64,000 bases of DNA from NCBI GenBank assembly GCA_008330645.1, contig VLTN01000036.1, positions 186,001-250,000 on the forward strand, given 5' to 3'. A program made the translations under genes and the position numbers. Shown piece after piece: positions 58,953 to 64,000 of the stretch (its first letter is position 1; each line of letters opens with the position of its first letter). This DNA comes from Cafeteria roenbergensis (Eukaryota > Sar > Bigyra > Bicosoecida > Cafeteriaceae). The notes beneath the pieces were generated by a model, which was not told the origin of the DNA, ran no database searches, and saw only the letters and a program-made list of their open reading frames with translations.

Positions 58953-60394
58953 TCAGGCCTGGGCGTCCTTGGTGAGCGTGAAGTTGTGCCACACGCTGCC
59001 TGTGCGGGAGTTGACAAAGTCCACCGCGAGGGACGTCATGGTGACGTCGAGGCGGGCATAGCCAGTGTCCACGCTCATGCTAGAGTCGAGCATGCGGAAC
59101 CCGGGGTTCTCGACGAAGAAGGGTTCAATCCCCTCGATGTCGCCAAAGTTGCCGTTGACAACGTACACGGTGCCGCGCTCGTACGCGTTGTGCAGGTCCT
59201 CCGAGTGCGTTCCGTTGGCGTACGGCCACGACGCCTCGAGCATGTGGTTGTGGCCGGAGAAGAAGAGGTCCACCTTGGCGACCATGAACAGGCCCTCGAG
59301 GTCCGCGCGGAAGCGCTCCGCCTGCTCCACGCAGCGCGTCGAGAACGTCAGCAGGTCGGTGCAGAGGAACGGGTGGTGGGTCTGCACCACGATCCAGGGG
59401 CGCTCGCGGCGCACGCTGGAGGAGGCGGCGTGCTGCAGCGACGAGGCCACGAAGTCAAAAATCTCAGAGCCCGGAGACACGTCGTGCTCCGTGCTGAAGG
59501 AGATGACCGAAACGGGGCCAACGGCGGTGTAGGAGTAGAAGCGGCCGAGCGGCCGAGTGGACCCGCGGGGCATGGCCGTGCGGTTCAGGTACGGCATGAA
59601 GTTGTGCTGGGCCTCGTGGTTGCCCACGATGCAGACGTGCGGGCCGGCCCTGCCGTCCAGGTGCGCCTCGGCCTCGTTGAGGTACTGGTCCCAGACCCAC
59701 GAGTTGTTCGAGGCGGGCTTGTAGTCGTTGGCGTAGCTGATGTCGCCGTGGTTCAGCACCGCGCCGTACTGGCCTGTGGCCGCGTCCGCTGCCAGGCCAG
59801 CCATGGTGCCGTTGGACCACGCGATCCCGCCGTCGGCGTAGGCAAGCATGCGCACGGCCGTGGCAGCAGGCGAGCGGAGGACGCGCCAGGTTGACCAGCT
59901 GAGCGAATCGCAACCCACGCGGTACTGCAGCGACCCGCCGGTCGGCACTCCCGAAACGGGCGCCTTGCAGATAGTGCCCGCAAACCCGTCCACGTCGTAC
60001 GTCCAGCAGCTGGCCGCTGCAGTGGAAGGCGCGCCGAGGCCGGCCGAGGTGCGCTGCTGCAGGGCAGGCGCTGCGGCCTTTACCACGGCAAGCGGCGCCT
60101 GGTGGACCCACAAGACCGTGTACATGCCGTCCGCCGTGTTGTTCGTCGCAGGGTACACCTGCGCATACGGGAGGGCGTGCGGGCCGCGAAGGAGGCTGGG
60201 GAGGGGGCGCCTGCCGCGGGGAAGGGGCGCGGCCAGAGGCCCGCCAGAACATTTTTGGCTCGAGGTCTGGTGGCGGATCGGGCGCCCGGCCGCGGGCTCA
60301 CGTGCAGCTGCTCCGGGGCAGGGGCCGCCGGGGCTGCCAGGCACATGTTCACCACTCCCGCTAGGGCGGCGGTCGCCACCGCGATGGACCTCAT
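58953..60394 (-). CDS. Secreted purple acid phosphatase (metallophosphoesterase)
   Basis: Hydrolyses phosphomonoesters at acid pH with a dinuclear metal centre, in the secretory route or outside the cell. Exons 60394-60302 and 60158-58953; intron GTGAGC...CAG, phase 0, 143 nt. 432 residues. Exon 1 is a signal peptide (MRSIAVATAALAGVVNMCLA) followed by APAAPAPEQLH, and exon 2 continues the PEQLHVYPATN Fn3-like start typical of plant-type PAPs. Metal-ligand motifs in order: YADGG (about 138), HGDISYANDY (about 166), GNHE (about 209), QTHHPF (about 288), SGHNHMLE (about 333). The first reads ADGG where GDxG is usual, keeping Asp. The last lacks the usual Tyr-Glu-Arg after GHxH. Several N-x-S/T sequons are present (NNT, NGT, NRT). 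Divergent from the FSP1-like gene. Confidence 0.93.
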
Positions 60395-60926
60395 CGGCTG
60401 CGCGCTGGCGGAGGAGTGCAAGACGCGGCGGCCCGCCCGAGACAGGTTGCAGCGTGCGAGATTGCCGCCGCACGCAGCAACCGCGCAGAGTGGCGCCTGG
60501 GGCAGCGACCCCGGAACGGACGGAGGCAGCACCGCAACCGGCGGCCCTTGGCGAAGCCCGGCTCGCAGCGCGGCCGATCCGAGGCGGGCATGCACGGGGT
60601 GCGCTGGCCACGCGACGCAGGTCCAGGCGGGCGGGAGGCGGGTGCGGGGGAGATGGTCGCGCTTTGCGTCAGACACGCATCGACTCCCGCAGCACATGCG
60701 TGGCCACCGTCCGCAGCGCAGTCGCCACCAAACTGGCGGGCATGGCGGGCGCTGCCATGGTGCAGGCCCCGCGGAGCGCGGGCCTCGGGGTGCCTGCGCA
60801 ACAAAGGCTGGGTGCGAGTTTTTCCGCAGCTGCCATCCTGGGCGTCTAGACGCGGGCTCTGCACGCGGTAGGAAGCCAATTGGCGCAGCTCTTCCGGGCT
60901 CGCGGCCTGCACTCTTGAACAACAGC
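60395..60926. promoter_or_regulatory. Divergent spacer, acid phosphatase / FSP1-like
   Basis: 532 nt between two divergent ATGs, expected to hold both promoters. No TATA-like block seen. Confidence 0.45.
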
Positions 60927-62332
60927 ATGGGAGCCGCGTCGTCCGCACCGTACGAAGACCGCAAAGTCATTGTGGTTGGCGCCGGGTACGCCGGCACCGC
61001 AGTGGCCAAGGTGAGCCGGCGGGCCTCCGCGACTTCGCATGCAGGTGGCAGCCACGTCACGACGCTTCGCACTGCATTCAGCCAAAGGGAACTCGTTCCG
61101 CTGTGGCACCCGACCTGCACCCGCGCAGGAGCTTGACAAGCTGTTTGATGTCACGCTGATCGACAGGCGCGACCACATGCAGCACGCAATCGGCCAGCTT
61201 CGCGCCGCGGTCGTTGGCGGCGAGTTTGCCTCGTCCACGCTCATTCCCACCGACCGCGTGCTGAAGCGCGGCAAGGTTCTCAAGGCAGCCGTCACCAGCA
61301 TCAGTGAGAATCGTCCCGCTGCGGCGCACCGCCGGGGAAGTGGGGGGGGAGGGTGCGAATGCTGACCCGCGCCTGGCTCTCATGTCCTGCTGCGGGGCCT
61401 CACTGACACGCCCCGCCTCCGCCACTTCGCCGCACGCAGGCCCCGAAACTGTCAAGCTGGAGGGAGGGTCTGAGATCCACATTCGCCCTGGGCGCGACTT
61501 TCTGGTGATTGCGACTGGGTCCACGGTCGCGGCGCCCGCGCAGTTCGACGGGCTCACGCGGGAAGCTGTCGCTGCCCAGCACGCCGACATCAAGGCCAAG
61601 ATCGACAGTGCGCGCCATGTGCTCATCGTGGGTGGCGGCCCTGTGGGCGTGGAGCTTGCTGGCGAGATTCGCGACGCGCACCCGGACAAGCGGGTGACCA
61701 TCGTGCACCGCGGCCGGCACCTCTGCAGCTCCAAGGACGGCGGGAACGGCGATGTCCGCCTTCCCGACTCTTTCGGCGCGTCCCTCAAGGACCTCTGCGA
61801 GGAACGCTCCATCGAAGTGCGGCTTGGTGTCAGCGTGCCCGCCTCCACGTCGACCCACGAGGCCGGCGCGGACCTCGCGCTGAGCGACGGCACCAGCGTT
61901 GCTGGCGTGGACCTGATCCTGTGGGCGTCGGGGGCCAAGCCCAACAACGCCACGTTCAGGACCACCATGGCCGCGAGCCTCGACGAGGCAGGGCGGCTCG
62001 TCACGGAGCCGTCGCTGCTCGTGCGCGGCAGCGAGCACGTCTTTGCCCTGGGAGACTGCGCCGAGACGGGGGCGTCCAAGACTGCGTACATGGTGGGTGC
62101 GCAGGCGCCAGTCGTTGCCGGCAACGTCAAGGCCCTCGCCGATGGCAAGCCCGCGACAGGCCTCAAAGCCTTCACCTGCGGCACCCCAGCTATGGTCGTG
62201 CCCGTGGGGGCAGCGTATGGCCGCGGAGTCCTTCCATTTTGCGGAGGCATTCAGATCGGAAACTCCATGGTTTCGTCTGCCAAGGGCAAGACACTCTTCC
62301 TGGACAAGACGCGAGCCGACCTGGGCTACTGA
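60927..62332 (+). CDS. FSP1/AIFM2-like NAD(P)H:quinone oxidoreductase
   Basis: FAD/NAD(P)H two-dinucleotide-binding oxidoreductase; animal FSP1 reduces ubiquinone at membranes and protects from lipid peroxidation. Exons 60927-61010, 61129-61303 and 61440-62332; introns GTGAG...CAG, phases 0 and 1. 383 residues, family about 373. It starts MGAASS, an N-myristoylation signal like FSP1. The FAD motif VIVVGAGYAGTAVAK ends at intron 1. ATGST closes the first half. The NAD(P)H motif HVLIVGGGPVGVELAGEI is intact. ALGDCAE near the C-terminus is the FAD-ribityl motif. The final segment GNSMVSSAKGKTLFLDKTR fits the family tail. Outside FSP1 and AMID the nearest relatives are fungal AMID proteins; the myristoyl start favours FSP1. 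No low-complexity inserts. Confidence 0.92.
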
Positions 62333-63061
62333 GGCCGTGCTTTGTGCTTCTTGTGCTTGGCGCGTGGTCGGCGTCTTGGTGCATCTGATTGTGTGCGGTT
62401 GGATCGTTGGGCCCTGGCGCCATCACGCCATGGCCTGCTGAACGAAGCTTGCAGCTCCAGACTGGGCCACGTTGTGCTTTTGCTTGCTTCTTCGCCATGG
62501 TGCGGTGCCATTCGCACGAGTCTCAGAACAACACTGCGCTAGGGAGGAGCCATAAAAACAAAGCCACTGCACAGCGTGCTATTCAAGTCTCACACTTTGC
62601 TGGTTGAGAGCGTCATCTGGGGCACGGCAAGATTGTGAAAGCTTATCTGAGGCCGAAAATTCGTGGCGTATCGGCACGGCTTCGCCAGCAGCGAGCAAAG
62701 CCCCACCAAAAGACTCGGGGTGTGCAAAACATGTTCGCAATTGCCGGTGCGACGATTGCAAAGCGCAGACAGTTGTGCTGTGAGGAATGCTTGATCCATT
62801 TGGCCCCACTGCCAGAGGGAGAGCCATTCGCTCGAAAGGCTGGCTGCCTTGGCGTTGCGCGCGCTTCGCACTGGGCTCAATCTGCAACGCGGCCAGCATC
62901 CTCACCAACAGCGTCGAAACGCACACAATCAAATCCTGCTCCAGACATATTCAAACTGCCTTTGCGCGCGTCTCTCCCTGTTGCGCCTCCACGCAAAACG
63001 CGGCAAGCACCCAGGCCCAGCGGGCCCACCAGCGCCCTGCCATTTGCGCACCAACACTCTC
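62333..63061. other. Convergent spacer, FSP1-like / DSP phosphatase
   Basis: 729 nt of visibly lower GC (about half) between two stop codons. No gene or RNA recognised. Confidence 0.55.
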
Positions 63062-64000
63062 TCAGCCCAGGTCAAGGGCGAGCGAAGCCCCGCCAGGGCC
63101 CGCCACGAGCCTTGGCCTTGACTTCCCTGCCGGCGAGGAGTCCATGCTGTCCGGCGTGTCGGCGCGGAAGCTTGGTCGCGCGCCCATTGCCTCGTCCAAG
63201 CTCTGCCCCGCAGAGGACGACGTGGACGGCCGAGGAGGGCGCGAGGCGCTGTCCTCCTCGTCGGCAGAGCTTGACGGAAGCCTTGACCCGCGCTGCCGCT
63301 TCGAGGCAGGCGATGCCTCGAGCGTGATGCCCAAGCGATCGGCCACTCGCCTGGCCATGCGGTCAGCGGCGGCGTCGCTGTACCGAAGGTTGTGCGGCAG
63401 CGACGCCGATGACGGCCGTTGGACCGACATCCGACGCGACTTGGACCCGGAACCGGAACCTGACCCGAATGCACCTGCCTCCTGCGGGCCGGGCCCGGCT
63501 TCTGATGCAGACAGCTCTGCCGCACTGGCCACCTCTTCCCGGCCCAAAGCATCTCCCCGCGGCTCTGCCGCACGCGGGGCCGGGCCCGCCTGCGCAAAAC
63601 CCGCCACTCCGGCGTCCCCGCCGTAGCCACCCGCACCCTCCACACCGAGGCTCTGCCTCTTGGCTCTGCCGGAAGCGACGCCAGTGGCTGTCACGTCACC
63701 CATGGCTCCAGCGGTTTCACCCGCCCCGCCGGCGGAAGTCTCCGCGAACCCGCTGAGTCGTGGCATCAGGGGTCGCGGCCGGATTGCCATGCCAGCGCCG
63801 GATCCGGCTCCGGTCAGGGCGCGGCTGTCGCCACTGGTTGCGGCTGACGACGCCTCCGTCGCCTCTGCCCAGCGCAGGAGCGACGCCCAGAAGCCGTAGT
63901 TCGGAAGAACTTGAGGCCGAGCGCTGCGAACCCGCGAAACCGCGTCCTCGAAGAGGAGTCCCTGCCGCAGCATCCACGCCACCACCACGGCGGGGCTTCG
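63062..64000 (-). CDS. Dual-specificity protein phosphatase, 3' part (5' end outside window)
   Basis: The frame is open to the window edge. The first visible residues are R-S-P-A-V-V-V-A-W-M, which fit the end of the HCxxGxxRS phosphatase loop and the following helix; the Cys itself lies beyond base 64000. The following ALFEDAVS-type helix, RSARPQVLPNYGFWASLLRW, matches the DSP end block (RP..PN.GF..QL..W). The rest (about 260 residues) is a disordered Gly/Ala/Ser-rich tail containing a GSGSGSGSKSRR run, a helical segment LRYSDAAADRMARRVADRL, and a Ser-rich end. The codon at 63988 is GTG and not a start. MAP-kinase phosphatase or slingshot-like roles are possible; the substrate is unknown. 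Two GGCTCTGCC and two GAAACCGC-type motifs lie within. Confidence 0.82.
   Translation of the reverse strand, partial: RSPAVVVAWMLRQGLLFEDAVSRVRSARPQVLPNYGFWASLLRWAEATEASSAATSGDSRALTGAGSGAGMAIRPRPLMPRLSGFAETSAGGAGETAGAMGDVTATGVASGRAKRQSLGVEGAGGYGGDAGVAGFAQAGPAPRAAEPRGDALGREEVASAAELSASEAGPGPQEAGAFGSGSGSGSKSRRMSVQRPSSASLPHNLRYSDAAADRMARRVADRLGITLEASPASKRQRGSRLPSSSADEEDSASRPPRPSTSSSAGQSLDEAMGARPSFRADTPDSMDSSPAGKSRPRLVAGPGGASLALDLG

Noticed and set aside
1-64000. Integrated virus, virophage or transposon
   Set aside because: No capsid, integrase, transposase or polymerase gene, no long terminal or inverted repeats, and no AT-rich island with its own genes.

Overview
The window is gene-dense nuclear DNA of a microbial eukaryote. 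Genes are very GC-rich (I judge about 70% G+C), spacers visibly less so, and many genes carry short spliceosomal introns. All 19 introns resolved here begin GTGAG and end CAG; they run from about 118 to 730 nt. G-alpha, FSP1/AIFM2-like, purple acid phosphatase, phospholipase B-like and RNA polymerase AC19 genes fix it as eukaryotic. The GC content, small introns and long low-complexity proteins would fit a heterotrophic stramenopile such as a bicosoecid (Cafeteria-like), but that placement is an inference I cannot prove from sequence alone. I see no viral, transposon, rRNA, tRNA or CRISPR feature.

Layout, left to right: the 3' part of an ABC-F (GCN20/ABCF3-like) ATPase (+); a STAND/NACHT-like signalling protein ending in an SH2-like domain (+); a NUDIX hydrolase (-), divergent from a three-exon amidase-fold protein that lacks its nucleophile (+); a seven-exon G-protein alpha subunit (-) containing an 8-nt microexon; a giant, probably secreted helical-repeat-like protein of about 4,300 residues (-); a small ankyrin-repeat protein (+); the RNA polymerase I/III subunit AC19/RPC19 (-); a lysine-methyltransferase-like protein (-), divergent from a phospholipase B-like hydrolase (+); a coiled, basic, possibly flagellar protein with F-x-P-x-I-N motifs (+); dUTPase (-); a second giant, a multi-pass membrane protein of 4,873 residues packed with low-complexity repeats (-); a secreted purple acid phosphatase (-), divergent from an FSP1/AIFM2-like N-myristoylated oxidoreductase (+); and the 3' part of a dual-specificity phosphatase (-) cut by the window end.

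There is no operon logic; neighbours look functionally unrelated. Several signalling pieces (G-alpha, SH2/STAND protein, ankyrin protein, DSP phosphatase) lie in the same 64 kb, but I do not claim a pathway.

The most unusual signals are the reconstructed 8-nt microexon in the G-alpha P-loop, the SH2 plus STAND architecture, the two giant genes, the Toc64-like dead amidase, and a set of short oligonucleotides (GGCTCTGCC, GAAACCGC, TCAGCTGA) scattered through coding and spacer DNA in both orientations far above chance.
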